From Macrostomum hystrix (lineage: Eukaryota; Platyhelminthes; Macrostomidae): DNA of 64,000 bases. Made by a program: the position numbers and the translations under genes. Within the stretch, counting starts at the first letter, position 1, and every line of letters starts with the position of its first letter. The notes beneath the pieces were generated by a model. It was given only the letters and a program-made list of their open reading frames with translations. It searched no databases and was not told the DNA's origin. Shown piece by piece: positions 23,001 through 34,204 of this stretch. The stretch covers positions 9,281,501 through 9,345,500 of the forward strand of contig CATNEN010000003.1 in the NCBI GenBank assembly GCA_950097015.1, given 5' to 3'.

Positions 23001-25466
23001 ACAATACGATTATAATATAAACATCAGATTTTCCTTATCCGATATGTATCGAAATATGTATTTTTTCAGTCAGATTTTCCTAATCCGAATGTGTCTGAAA
23101 AGGAATTCTGTCTAACTTTTTGAATTCTGTTTGAATTATTTTTCTAAACTTACAGCCGGGCTGGTTGTGTCCAACCTGCACGTATAAAAACGCGCCCTAC
23201 AGGCCAGGCTGTCAGGTGTGCGCAGCCGATCGACCTGAGGACTATAAGCCACCGGACGGCTACCAGCCGCCAGCTGAGGAGATCGCCAGAGCTCGGCAAC
23301 AGCAGCGAGAATATCTGGAACTGGTCAATGTGAGTTGAAGACAACTGCTGGCAGTATAAAATGCCGAAAATATAATGTGAAGGGGTATTTTAGAGACGGA
23401 TCAATTAATGAGATCAGAATTAATAAGTGATTTGGAGAGACTTGCATGATGATTGCTATGAGGTTCAAATAGACGGCTATATGAGATACGGATAAACTGC
23501 TATTTGGAGATAAAAGCATCCGATTTAGATAGACAGTTAAGTTTTTGATAATTGGTTAAGCGTGCATGAGATTCGGAGATCCAGGTTTCAGATGTGGAGA
23601 GATGGGGTATGATATTTCAATGCATAGGGGTATGAGATTTATTATAATATGTATGTGAGCCAAAGACACGTGTTATAGAGTCGAAGAGACAGGTATGGGA
23701 TTCGGAGATTCGGGTATCAGACTTGAAGATTCGGGTATCAGACTTGAAGATTCGGGTATGAGGTTTGGAGATACAGGTATGAGGTTTGGAGATACAGGTA
23801 TGAGGTTTGGAGATACAGGTATGAGATTTGGAGATGCAGGTATGAGATTTGGAGATGCAGGTATGAGGTTTGGAGATACAGGTATGAGATTTGGAGATGC
23901 AGGTATGAGGTTTGGAGATGCAGGTATGAGGTTTGGAGATACAGGTATGAGATTTGGAGATGCAGGTATGAGGTTTGGAGATGCAGGTATGAGGTTTGGA
24001 GATACAGGTATGAGGTTTGGAGATACAGGTATGAGATTTGGAGATACAGGTATGAGGTTTGGAGATACAGGTATAAGATTTGGAGATGCAGGTATGAGAT
24101 TTGGCATTATACAGGTATGAGATGGTACAGCTGTTTGAGGATTTACATATTTGATAGGAAGCGATCCTGGGAGATTTAGACAGACTTAAGAATATGAAAC
24201 TGATAATAGAGACAGAATTATAGTAAGACACCAATTATTATTCTGTGATTTGAGATATAATTTACTTTTACCTTAATAGGACGGCCTGATGCAAAAGGTG
24301 ACCCGTCGGTTTGACTGCGGCCACAAGGAGAAGATCTCGTGGTACGCGAATTTTCGCAGAGTCAACAACCAGTTCTGCTCCCAGTGCTGGTCACTGGCTG
24401 CCCAGATACACAAGGAGAAGCTCAACGCTGAGGAGGAGCTAGAGGGTGCCGCCCCGGTTATTAAGAGAACCCCGCTGACTGAGGACAATGAGGACACGGC
24501 TGTTGAGTACTTTAAGGTTAGGAAAATTATATTTATGGTTCGCTAGAATTAACCGCAGCCGTACCGACCTTCTTCATCCCACCCCACTCAAGCCCACAAC
24601 TTCCCGATCCCAACTCAATTACCATTTCTAATCCCACAACATTCTCAATCCCCACTTCTAACCCACAACATCCTCAATCCCCATTTCTTATCCCGCAACA
24701 TCCTCAATACCCAATTTCTTATCCCACAACATCCTTAATGTCCCATTTCTTATCCCACAATTTAACATCCTCAATCCCCATTTCCTATCCCATAACATCC
24801 TCAATCCCCATTTCTTATCCCACGACATCCTCAATCCCCATTTCTTATCCCTTAACATCCCAATCCCCATTTCTTATCCCACTACATCCTCAATCCCCAT
24901 TTCTTATCCCACTACATCCTCAATCCCCATTTCTTATCCCACAACATCTCCAAACCCAGGTGTACGATCGCGTCATGCGGTACGTGAAGCCGGAGCATGG
25001 CATCAAGGTGCAGATTCAAAGCCTAGAGCGCATTGAGAACAGTAGATTAGATGGACGCCTATTTGAGTGCTACAATCTGCTACAGAAGAAGGACTGTATT
25101 CCTGAGCTGCTCATTCATGGCACTCGCAACGAAATCGCCGAGAAGATAATTCAAGAAGGCTTTCGCGTTGGCCAGGGTGGCATGTTTGGCGCCGGGATCT
25201 ACTTTGCCACGGATACTACTAAAAGTGCCCAGTATTGCCGCGAGAATGGAATCAAATCTTTGCTTCTATGCGATGTTGTGCTAGGCAAGACTAAGGTTTG
25301 CGCCGCCCCTAGGCAGGATTTGAATCTGCAATTAATCACAGCCGAAGGATACGACTCTGTGTTTGCTAAACGCAATACAAATCAACTAGGCGGCGTGGCC
25401 AACGATGAGTACATTGTCTATCGATCTGAACAGGCCACGCCTAGGTATCTGGTAAAGTTTCAGTGA
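20052..25466 (+). CDS. HOIL-1-like UBL, three NZF fingers and PARP catalytic domain (5' incomplete)
   Basis: Seven phase-0 exons: 20052-20156, 20297-20815, 21961-22131, 22587-22772, 23156-23329, 24280-24516 and 24960-25466, giving 632 residues without the missing 5' exon. Exon 1 is a helical segment like the HOIL-1/SHARPIN LTM. Exon 2 is a ubiquitin-like domain resembling that of RBCK1/HOIL-1, then an Ala/acidic tail. Exons 3-5 each encode one NZF finger (WxCPxCT-x-N-x-PGCxxC), the third being closest to HOIL-1 (CTYKNAPYRPGCQVC). Exon 6 has CGH...CSQC, a possible metal site. Exon 7 is a PARP catalytic domain closest to tankyrase: LIHGT (His), GGMFGAGIYFA (Tyr), NDEYIVYRSEQATPRYL (Glu), i.e. 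a complete H-Y-E triad expected to support ADP-ribosyl chain elongation. NZFs bind ubiquitin, often linear or K63 chains, so a ubiquitin-guided ADP-ribosyltransferase is inferred. The RBR ligase part of HOIL-1 is absent. Confidence 0.87.
20895..21600. repeat. 30-bp minisatellite, PARP gene intron
   Basis: About 23 copies of CTCTCCCAGATCCTCAGATT plus CAGATCTCCG/TTGA/TTCA, between the UBL exon and the first NZF exon. The forward frame with DPQIQ periodicity is an artefact of the 30-bp unit. Confidence 0.95.
22140..22520. repeat. ~26-bp GT-rich minisatellite, PARP gene intron
   Basis: Repeated GGGTGGGGTGGGTGTCAGTA plus TAGAAT, starting about ten bases after the donor of the first NZF exon and ending before the second NZF exon. 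Confidence 0.9.
23690..24115. repeat. 21-bp minisatellite, PARP gene intron
   Basis: About 19 copies of GGTATGAGGTTTGGAGATAC plus A, with a second unit type ending GATGCA. The 21-bp period keeps frames open on both strands; not a gene. Confidence 0.95.
24590..24958. repeat. ~30-bp minisatellite, PARP gene intron
   Basis: Units ATCCTCAATCCCCATTTCTT plus ATCCCACAAC fill the intron between the CxH-C-C exon and the PARP exon. The array runs to within about 20 bases of the acceptor CCCAG and supplies the pyrimidine-rich tract. Confidence 0.9.
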
Positions 25467-25667
25467 CTAGAAATTCGTCTTTTTATAAAAAAAAGTCAAT
25501 GATCAATGTTTTCAATCTGTAATTACTCTAGAGAACTATTTCCTACAATGCCTACTAAAGACGGATTAAATGGGCGACTTCCAGTTTTCGAGGCCTTTTA
25601 AAACCGCAAATTTTATACACATTATTAAATTAGATGTGTATAAAATTTGGCTACAAATAGCCAAAAG
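25467..25667. other. 3' flank of the PARP gene
   Basis: Short unique AT-rich stretch after the PARP stop; nothing further recognised. Confidence 0.4.
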
Positions 25668-25945
25668 AGGTTGTAGCCTAGTGGTTAGGGCGTCGGACTC
25701 ACGACTTGAAGGTCGGGGGTTCGATTCCCGACTCCACTGAAACAATTTGTGTCCTTTAGCAAGACACTTAACTCTGCATTGCTTCAGTTCACCCAGCTGT
25801 TAAATGGGTACCAGCATCAGCTGGGATAATTGAAGGTGGGTGTGGCGTCCCCCCAGTCCATGAACTGAACAGCTGTACGCAGCAGATTTCAGATGCTGCG
25901 GCTGTGCTGTCGGCTGCACATCTGGCCCGATTGGGGCAGGTGTAA
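25668..25945 (+). mobile_element. tRNA-derived SINE
   Basis: The head is tRNA-like, with an A-box region TAGCCTAGTGGTTAGGGCG and a B box GGTTCGATTCC within a paired T arm (GTCGGG...CCCGAC). The acceptor stem does not pair, so it is not a functional tRNA. The body contains a CCTTTAGCAAGACACTTAAC segment and a GCTGTTAAATGGGTACC segment, like conserved central domains of animal SINEs. The tail ends GGGGCAGGTGTAATAAAAAA. A related 3' end occurs at about 63120-63205. Confidence 0.85.
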
Positions 25946-26124
25946 TAAAAAAATTAAATTAGAAAATTTCATCTTCAAATCCGATATCACTTAAATTTTA
26001 CATCCCTAAAAATTTGGTAAGTAAAGTTATGGAAATTTCAGATCGATAATTCTGGAAATTCGTGAGAGAGGTGAAGTTTTACAAAAATTAAAGTGTCCAG
26101 ATTTTTTATTTTTTTGCTACCTAA

Positions 26125-26285
26125 TACATATATTACATATTATATATATATATTTATATATACAATATAAATATATATATAATATATATAAATATAAATA
26201 TAAATATATAATATATATAAATATAAATATAAATATATAATATATATAAATATAAATATATATATTACAATATATTTTCAATAAT
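26125..26285. repeat. AT microsatellite
   Basis: Long runs of TATAAATATATATAATATA-type sequence; a simple low-complexity tract. Confidence 0.95.
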
Positions 26286-27924
26286 TGAGCTAACGTGTGT
26301 ATAAATCATGATTTTTTCTTTTTTAGTAAATGCTTCTTTGTCAATAAAATTTTATTGTCTTTCGCAACATTTTCTGCTAAATTCAACTCGTCACTCAAGA
26401 TACGCTATGGAATTAACAACGATTGGCCAATTGATTGACGGAAATGATAAACTAATGTGTAAAATGTGAAGTTAATTGTAAAATATCTTTGAAAATTTAC
26501 GAAAACAGTCTTTACCTGTTGTTCCTTGACGATCTTTATAAAAGCAGACTATTCAAATTACTTGAAAAAAAAAGAAAATTGCCTAGAGTGCTTTTTATCT
26601 TAAAAAGAAACTGTATTGCTGTCTCCAACTCAATAAGTTTCAAGGGATCAAATTTTGCCATGGTCAAGACTCGAACTCCGGACCTCTCGTTGTAACAGTC
26701 CAAGACTCAAGCTGTAATATTCTGATAGTCTTACTTTAAACTTAAGCTTATTATCTATGATTGTGTTTAAAAGTAAAATTTTTTTTCTTGTATTCGATAA
26801 AATCTAGTACGATCGTGTATGTACTAGCATACCGCTTGTCACAAGACCACGAGATAGCAATAATGCTACATTAAGTAAATACACGAGCAGTCGTGTTTAC
26901 TCTGTGCATTATGTCAACGGAACAGGATCTGTAGAATCAGGTTTACTTATTATTCATGCTTGCTCGGATTAAACATGTAAATACGAGTGCAGGTTGTCAT
27001 CTGAATTTATATCGCATTTTTTAATTGAGAACATTTTGCACAGCTATATCAAATATTGACCGATTATTAATATCAAAAAACGTCAAAATTCAAAGCTACA
27101 CCAAGCTACCTACCAAGTTGCAAGTGACATGTGTGACTTCATTTAAAGTAATCTCTTGATTGGTTAGAAAAGATCTGCCATAGAGCTGCAAGTGTAGAAC
27201 CTGCATGGAGAGACGAAGATAAACTGGACAGATAGGAAATTGTTGGCAATTAAGGCAATTAATGATAGTAGTATTGTAATAACAACGATATAAAATCCGA
27301 TTGCTTATTTATTGGATGTTGAACATTGGATTGGACACTTCTAAGTATGGAATCTGTTGTCTATGGTTTAAACAGTCTGCATTACGAGCCCGTGATTATC
27401 TATCCGAGCCTTCATAAATGTAGTAAATTGCGTGCATAAATGTCGAATTTCTATGGTCAAACCCGATTTGTTGAAACATACGAATGTTTCCCACATTATT
27501 ACGATCAATACTGCTCGTAAAAAGCGTGCTGCTAATGCATTTCCGTGCTGTTAACGGGCAGTGCATTATATTTTATACGTAGTAAATTGCGTGCATAAGA
27601 GTCGAATATCTATGGTCAAAACTCGGGTAGCAACGGACAGAAAATAATGGACTCAAACTAGGCTTTTTGCGTGGCCATGGGACCATTGTAACACGCAATG
27701 CGGTGCATTAAACGTTAGACAGCGTGCGTGTAACGCAAGTAGTCTATGGTAGAAACTCAACCGCACTAAGAGTTTTCATCATGCGTGTAACGCATTTAGC
27801 GTGCGTCTAACGCTACAAGCACAAAAACAGTTTATTTCAAAAGTGGAACAGATGAAGCATACAACGTTAACAAGTTTACTAACGTTAAAGTGTCTATGGC
27901 CCAGCTTGCATATTACAACGCAAC

Positions 27925-27972
27925 TAATATATCGCCGCTTTGAACTTTAACGGTCTCAGCGGCGATATATTA
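27925..27972. repeat. Perfect 15-bp inverted repeat
   Basis: TAATATATCGCCGCT (27925-27939) is perfectly complementary to AGCGGCGATATATTA (27958-27972) across an 18-base loop. Confidence 0.9.
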
Positions 27973-28087
27973 ATCCTACATTAACCATTATGGCACTAAA
28001 AAGCCTATAGTGTAAATCTATAATTATTTCATTTAATGGGCTTCGGGACGATTAAATGATTTAATGAACTCGGAATGAATCCGTTGT

Positions 28088-28187
28088 AAACGCCGCTTTA
28101 TTTATCATACGAGTAGTCTATGGTTAAAAAGTCCGAGGCAAGCAAAGCTCGAAGCTTTCTAACCACAGTGTGAAATAGAGGGCGTTT
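28088..28187. repeat. Imperfect palindrome related to GCGAAGC family
   Basis: The arms TGGTTAAAAAGTCCGAG (28121-28137) and CTCGAAGCTTTCTAACCA (28148-28165) are nearly complementary. They are flanked by AAACGCC (28088-28094) and GGCGTTT (28181-28187). The apex is the variant GCAAAGC. Confidence 0.65.
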
Positions 28188-28542
28188 ATCATCTACTTAA
28201 TTCAGGGATTCGAACATAGACTATGCATTATAAGCGTGCATTAAGCGACTGTTTAAAAAAGGCATTTTTTTAATTGCCATCGTTTAAAAATAGTCTCTAA
28301 ATTCATAGATACTTTTGTGCGTCCGCCTGTTAATTATATACGAGCCGTAGCTAATGAGCTGTGCCTTTAGAAAGTTTGAGAGAGACAGAATGTGTCCTTT
28401 ATCAGACATAAATTCGAAGTTACTATACTAAGCTCTCGAAGATTGTGTATGTACTGCTACATGGATATTTATTCATTTCTTAAACAACCTTTAATCACAG
28501 GTCCCTAGCCAAAACAGGCAGACACACAAGCCTCAGCACAAG

Positions 28543-30547
28543 TTAATCCACCTTTGGTAGAGCGCTCGCTCTGGTTTCCGTTCCGGGCAGCACTTTTCTC
28601 ATCCTGCCACCAGCGTCTTCCGGGTTGAATAGCCGACAGCTACTGGCAGAGATCGGCAGGAAGCCGCAGATACGTATTTGATGCGGCCTCTGCATCCACC
28701 TGCCAAACAGCTTGTTGAACGCGCACCTTATCCAAAAATAGTCGCGCTCCAGAATATCAGCTACGAGTAGCATCACCAGATACCTGCTCTCAACATCGTG
28801 CTCAATGACGTGGTTCACAGCGGAGGAAAGAACTCCGACCACAAAGTTGATGAACAGCACGGGCACGAACAGCACGTAGGTCATATGCGTGATCAGGAGG
28901 TCGATTCTTTCCATCCTCGCTACGTACAGATTGGTGTCCACTATGTTTAAGGACACTTGGAACGTAGTGTAAAAAGTACTGAGATAGTTCAGGATTGTGT
29001 CACCATCGGTCGTAGAGTTTCCTCCATTAGACAGGTAGTTGCTGCTTTGAAACATTCGTGTGAAAACGCCTGTGATTATCAGGTAGAATGCCATGAACAT
29101 GATGAAGTTCATGAGGCTGCGGTGGAAGCTGGTCATCAGGGTTGCGATTGGCGGCACAAGGCGCATAAACCACACGATGAAGCTGAGGACTGTGAGCAGC
29201 AGGGTCTTGATTGCGCACCCGCTGGCGGGGTAAATCAGTTTGTCGAACACTCTGCAGCTCCACTCGGTGTCCAGGTACACCCACATGAGGAAGGCAGTTG
29301 AAAGCAGCGACGCTTCACATGGAATGAGCCACGGCAGCAGGTCCCTGTAGCTCCTCCGAGGCCATGTGGGATAGCCGACACGCCTTCTGTAGTGCAAACA
29401 TGGATTTCGTACATATAAGATTTCCTTCTTTCATAGCTGCAGGTTCTGAACTGCGCACATTCTGGCTTAACAAAATATGTTTCATGTGCTGAAACACTAA
29501 CCTGTAGAGCTCTTTTCTCATTAAGCCCATTGCAGCAAAGATCAGACCAATTAGAGAGCCAGAAGCCCATAGGAACAGCACAATCAGGATGCCAGTCTGC
29601 GATGATAGTGGCATCCGCACCTGCTGATTGGAGCATCGACTCTGCAGGTAATTGTTGACCCCGGGTCCCAAGAGGACAACTGTTCCCAGAGTCTGCGCGA
29701 AGATCAAGAAGACAAGTGACCGGATGAGCCAGCGGTTGCGGTTGTACAGCGCCTCGACCCAGCGCCTCCACAGGAAGCCGTTGCGAAACACGCCAGCCGC
29801 CTTCAGCTCAGCCAGCGTGGACTGACTGTACACGTCGAGCAGAACGCAGATCGGGCTAGTGAAGAAGGCCAGGTTGTCGCCGAAGCAGTCGGTCACGTCC
29901 ACACTCACGCGCTCTCGAATGCCCTCCGAGTCCGAGTGCAAGTCGCTGCTGGCCAAGTAGTGCAGCATGATGTACTCAACGTGACCAGCCAGTCCCAGGT
30001 ACACGCCCCAGCTCATGGGTGTCATGCCTTGGCTGCTGACCTGCAGCATCTCTGCCTGCTGCCGTCTGCTGAACAGGCAGCGGTGGAAGAGCTCCACGAG
30101 GTCGCGTCCGGTGCCGAGGTCCGTCCGCTGCTCCTCCCGCCTGTCGGACATGAAGCGAATGGCGCTCAGTAGCATGTGGTAGGCCGTGAAGCCTCGCTCC
30201 CTGAGCTGCGCAAAGTCCACGCCGTCCTCGCCTGCCTCGGCCTCGTGCATGAGTCGCAGGCACCGCTGCGCGTTGTAGAACATGGCCACGAAGAACGGGC
30301 TCGTGGGGAACGGCAGCTCACCGCCGCTCTCCTCCGGCTCGCTCCAGTCGGGGTGATCACGAGCTCGAGCCCCCAGAAAGTCCGAGCTTGTGAGGAAGCC
30401 GGCCCAGTTGGAGCGTCCGAGAGAGTCGCGGAACTGGCGAAGCTCGTCCGCGTTGTCCTCGGACAGGCAGCGGACGAAGGCCAGCCATCGAGTGCTGTCC
30501 ATCAGTAAGTCTTCATTTCGATTGCTCTGAAAACTTGCCATTTTCAT
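28543..30547 (-). CDS. TRP-like ion channel with ankyrin-like N-terminus (two exons)
   Basis: Minus-strand exons 29502-30547 and 28543-29386 join in phase 2 (CTACAG/GTTAGT to CACTACAG/AAGGCG) to 629 residues. The N-terminal half has ankyrin-like motifs (SPFFVAMFYNAQRCLRLMHE; TPMSWGVYLGLAGHVEYIML). Six hydrophobic segments follow: SLVFLIFAQTLGTVVLL, GILIVLFLWASGSLIGLIFA, SLLSTAFLMWVYL, LLLTVLSFIVWFMRL, NFIMFMAFYLIITGVF and YVLFVPVLFINFVVGVLSS. Between the last two lies a pore-like FYTTFQVSLNI stretch. The order (ankyrin repeats, six spans with a pore loop before the sixth) is that of TRPV/TRPA-type cation channels, but I see no diagnostic TRP box and cannot name the subfamily. The start is the first ATG of a frame that is open further upstream only through TTG; a second ATG lies two codons on. 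Confidence 0.65.
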
Positions 30548-32495
30548 TGTACTCCACAAATCAGATTGAATTTCTGCTTCCAAAATTGGCTCTACTTTGC
30601 AAGTCCTGGATTTCGTTCGACTTCTAGAGGTCAAATCAAGCTAGTGGTGACGTTAAGAGAAACAGTGGTCGTGCATGAGGCTTTATTTGATTATCCTATC
30701 GCATTTGATTGTTTGCCTTGGGTGCACAGCTTAACTGGCAGTGCTCGGGATCATGTCTGTGTTCGTGAGTTGCCCCGGTGTGGCGATGAATGAATTGTAC
30801 AAAGCCAACCATTATTGCTGAAATTCCCTGCAATATGTCAGGTGTTCACTATGGCTACTAATAAATTGCTGAACAATTTAGACAGAGCTTTGTGTGCTTC
30901 TGAGCCAAGTGCAATTAATTAGCTCACCTCGTATCAAAGCTCATATGAATAAGCAGACTTTTAACTAGATACTTATGGATACTATTCCAGCTCTCCTGCA
31001 GGCCTCCAGTTTGATGTCTGTACTGGAGGGCACCATCTCGTTCAGCTTGACCTGAGCTTAACTGAAGCGTGGTTTGCGACTAGTGCTTGATTAAATGACT
31101 GCCACTTCATCAACGAGTTACTATCGTTTTAGCTATAGGCTTTTTGCAGATAATGCCGCACCTTTGAGAGGCCATTTGTTAGCTAGCCATTTAATCCAGA
31201 AGCTGCATGGGCTTACACTTATGCAGCCAATTGCTGGCATGGACTACAAAGTATACGTTACTTTAGTAGTCCTTGCTGAACTTGAAAATAAATCTAGTCA
31301 AATAGACAGATTATACGTGTCCTTCTTCATTTGGCTAGTTTCAACATAGCGATGAGTCGTCGACATGCGATGTATCAAACTGTGAGGACTTGTACATACG
31401 TGAAATGTTCATAATGGACGAAAATTCGGGTTTTTCTATTATTATTAGTAATTCTGCATCCGCACAGTATATATTATGATTTTTAGTCAGTTGTAGCTTA
31501 AAAATTTATTTTCATGCGTTAAGCCTATTCTAGCTGAATAGGCTTAAGTTCAGGTCCTAAATTCAGGCAATGTAAACACCGGAAGATGTATCGCAAAGTG
31601 TCTGATGCGAATAACACTGGCCTGCAGTGCAGACCATTTGTGAATGCACTTAATATCTTCGAAAAAAATATCGAAATATTAATTTGAAACCTTGTATCTT
31701 AATTGATTAATCGCATTCGAAAAAATTAATATTTGTCTGATTCAAATACGACTCCTGCATTATTTTACAATTTAGGATAAAAAATATAACAAATACTACC
31801 CACTTATCTGAGAATATATTTACTAAGGTGTCGATAGTAATTACTATTAAACAAAAGAATAAGTCTAGACTTGAATTATTCGTGTATTTATTACGAACCA
31901 TATTTTATTTGCAACGGAGAATAAGTGTCACTACATTCAAAAACCTTCCCGATTACAAGGTACTAAATTTGAATCAGTGTAGACTGAACGTTTTTTCTTA
32001 ATGCAGGCTCAAATTAGTTTACCTGTATGTATCTAGTAGAAATTTAAAAATTATTTTAATTCTTTGCTAATTTTGGTCATCGATATGTGTCGATTTAGTT
32101 TTTGACATAGCCATATTCTTTTTTTATTTATTTTGTAGCAGTAAAATTCGAAAGTTCCTTCTTCGATTTTTCAATATATTTTATGATGAACTGTCATTAG
32201 CTAGTCAGTTATGAACTAGATCACTAAGCCAGTTCAAAATAAAAAGGATTATAACGAAAAGTTTTTACTTATGATTATAGTGATTAAAGATTAAAGTGAT
32301 TATATAATTTATATACCGGTATTTTCTTAATTCTGTTGAAGAAGGTTGGCTTTTCTTATGCTTTTATTTTCTTAAACATATTGTTTTTCGTTGTATTGTC
32401 ATCACCGTGTTTTTCTAGCCTTAGCGTTTTATAATTCATATAAACCCTCGATAGTTATAATGGCACTTATCTATCGTACATGATTTTTTTACTAG
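30548..32495. other. Intergenic, no recognised gene
   Basis: AT-rich unique DNA between the TRP-like gene and the Mab-21 relic. A short open frame at 31095-31349 has no recognised domain and no splice or homology support. Confidence 0.5.
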
Positions 32496-33515
32496 TGACT
32501 CGTGAAGGAAACCGTTCTTGAGCTCGCTAAGCCTTTGGAGTCAGAGCACTTTCTCTTTTACCCGTTGGCCGTTCTGCCTCTGACTGTACCTCCAGACGAG
32601 TTAGAAGTTAGGCAGGACAAGTTTGCCCACATATATACTGCATTGTTTTTGAGTGCCTTATCGAGCTGCAGTCGTACATCTGGGACAAAAATGAGCTCCT
32701 TCGTCTAGCCGGACAGCTGCCCGACTGCGCTGTGCCTCACTGTCATGATTCACTAGAAGTCTGAAGACAAAGAAAGTGCTAGAACTTTGATCAAGACTGA
32801 GAAGCAGCACAAAAGTATGAGGCGCTTGAGTCCTAGCGATGTACAAGACCTTAAAAACATCAGCTCAGACTGGCTGTGGCGATTCTGTTTCATTCACCGC
32901 AAGCTTCCAGAGATGGAATTTCTGCCTGAATTCTCCAGGTCCTTAATCTGCGCCAAGAGTCCTGATCGAGGTGCAGCTCACCTGTACGTGAACTTCCGCT
33001 GCCTGTGGTAAAGCTTCATTGCAGAGATTCTTGGTGATTCTCAATAGACGGACAGCTGCATGGTATCAGGAGCTAATGGACAGTCCAGCTAGGTAGCGAG
33101 GACCTGGAAGAACTGCGCACGCTAGCTGAATTCAGTGACAAGCCGAATCACCTGGACTTTTGCATGAGGCAAGCGGTGAATCTGAAGCAGGAAAACATAC
33201 TTCTGTCAAGAGATTATAATTTTCTGATAAAATTAAAGGTGAAACAGAGAACTACCTTTGCTGAACAGAGAAGTCCGTCGATTTGTGACCACGTACTATT
33301 GCTCGTGTTCTGCGTGTCTGTCTGCTACTTCTGTTTTCACTTGGACGTGATTAGGATGCTAGCATCACTGCTTAGCGATGCCTACCGCGCTGATTTTACG
33401 AGAGTGAAATTATCTATGTCAAGAGCCTCGAGTAAGATGAAAAAATATGAAATCAAACCAATTCGCTCATTTATTTTTTTATTAAAGCCTTCCAGATCTG
33501 ACATGTTATAGAATA
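32496..33515 (+). pseudogene. Degraded Mab-21-type gene copy (C-terminal part)
   Basis: Broken frames align with the C-terminal half of the intact Mab-21 gene at 37919-40604. They include FYPLAVLPLTVPPDELE (intact copy FHPFALLPLTVPPEEFE), DWLWRFCF, GAAHLYVNFRCLW, EDLEELRTLAEFS and VSVCYFCFHLDVIRML (intact copy VSVCYYFYFHLDTIRLV). Frameshifts and stops separate the blocks, including TAA right after FRCLW where the intact gene has a second Trp. The N-terminal catalytic part was not found upstream. It is a decayed paralogue and indicates past duplication of the locus. Confidence 0.85.
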
Positions 33516-34204
33516 TTTAGGTCAGAATATAACGCCAAACCTCTACAAATTTACTATGTTTTACAGCTGGTTAAGCCACAAATAATTAAGTCTAGCTTAA
33601 AAACAAAATTAGTCTCCGTTTAGACTGAGATTAGATCTCCTGACCAAGTCCTCGACGCTCTAACAGCAATGCTAGCAGCTCCTATCCTATCTAACTACAA
33701 AAATGTACATCGGTTTGAAATTTTTCCGTTTGCCACTCAATGCTGAATTATTTTTTACATCAAGTCATGAATAAACGGAATTTTTTGCTTTATGTTCAGT
33801 CTAGTCTAGTTTTGCTTGATCTTATTGATTTTTATGAAACAATTTGCACCATCGAATTGGGGCCTTGTGTATTGCATAGACTTCACGCATTTGTATAATA
33901 CCCTTGGAATAGTAGCTTGCCTCATCCATGATTCGTGAAGATTTTTGTGAAGATTTGGGACACAGTTTCTCTGCTAAAACAGTTATAGTTTCTGAAAATA
34001 CGAGTAGTAGCAGCGTTGATAGTTGTAGTATTATTAATATTATAATATATAAAGCCCATACATGTAACAGCATGTGATGGTTTATATTTCAGTTTTTTGT
34101 TGATACTATCGTAAACTGTCATAAAATAATTTCATGACTGCATTTAAATTTCAGAAAATCTTTGCCGCTATACTACAAGTACATCTGCGTGAATTCTAGG
34201 AAGC
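33516..34204. other. Intergenic upstream of the ankyrin/Trp-motif gene
   Basis: AT-rich unique DNA; it probably includes the promoter of the gene starting at 34205. A weak tRNA/SINE-like stretch near 33630-33680 was not strong enough to call. Confidence 0.45.

Larger units (their letters stand above)
26286..28542. other. Palindrome-rich intergenic DNA
   Basis: No gene supported. From about 27300 to 28220 the word TCTATGGT (or its complement) recurs at least seven times, next to several inverted repeats and repeated GCGTGCGTGTAACGC-like words. It looks like overlapping non-autonomous DNA elements related to the palindromes in the Y-box intron. Confidence 0.55.

Noticed and set aside
25668-25745. 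Possible tRNA gene
   Set aside because: The A and B boxes and T arm are good, but the acceptor stem does not pair and the sequence continues into a SINE body.
33620-33690. Reverse-strand tRNA-like stretch
   Set aside because: Resemblance to a decayed SINE head is faint and no pairing could be shown.
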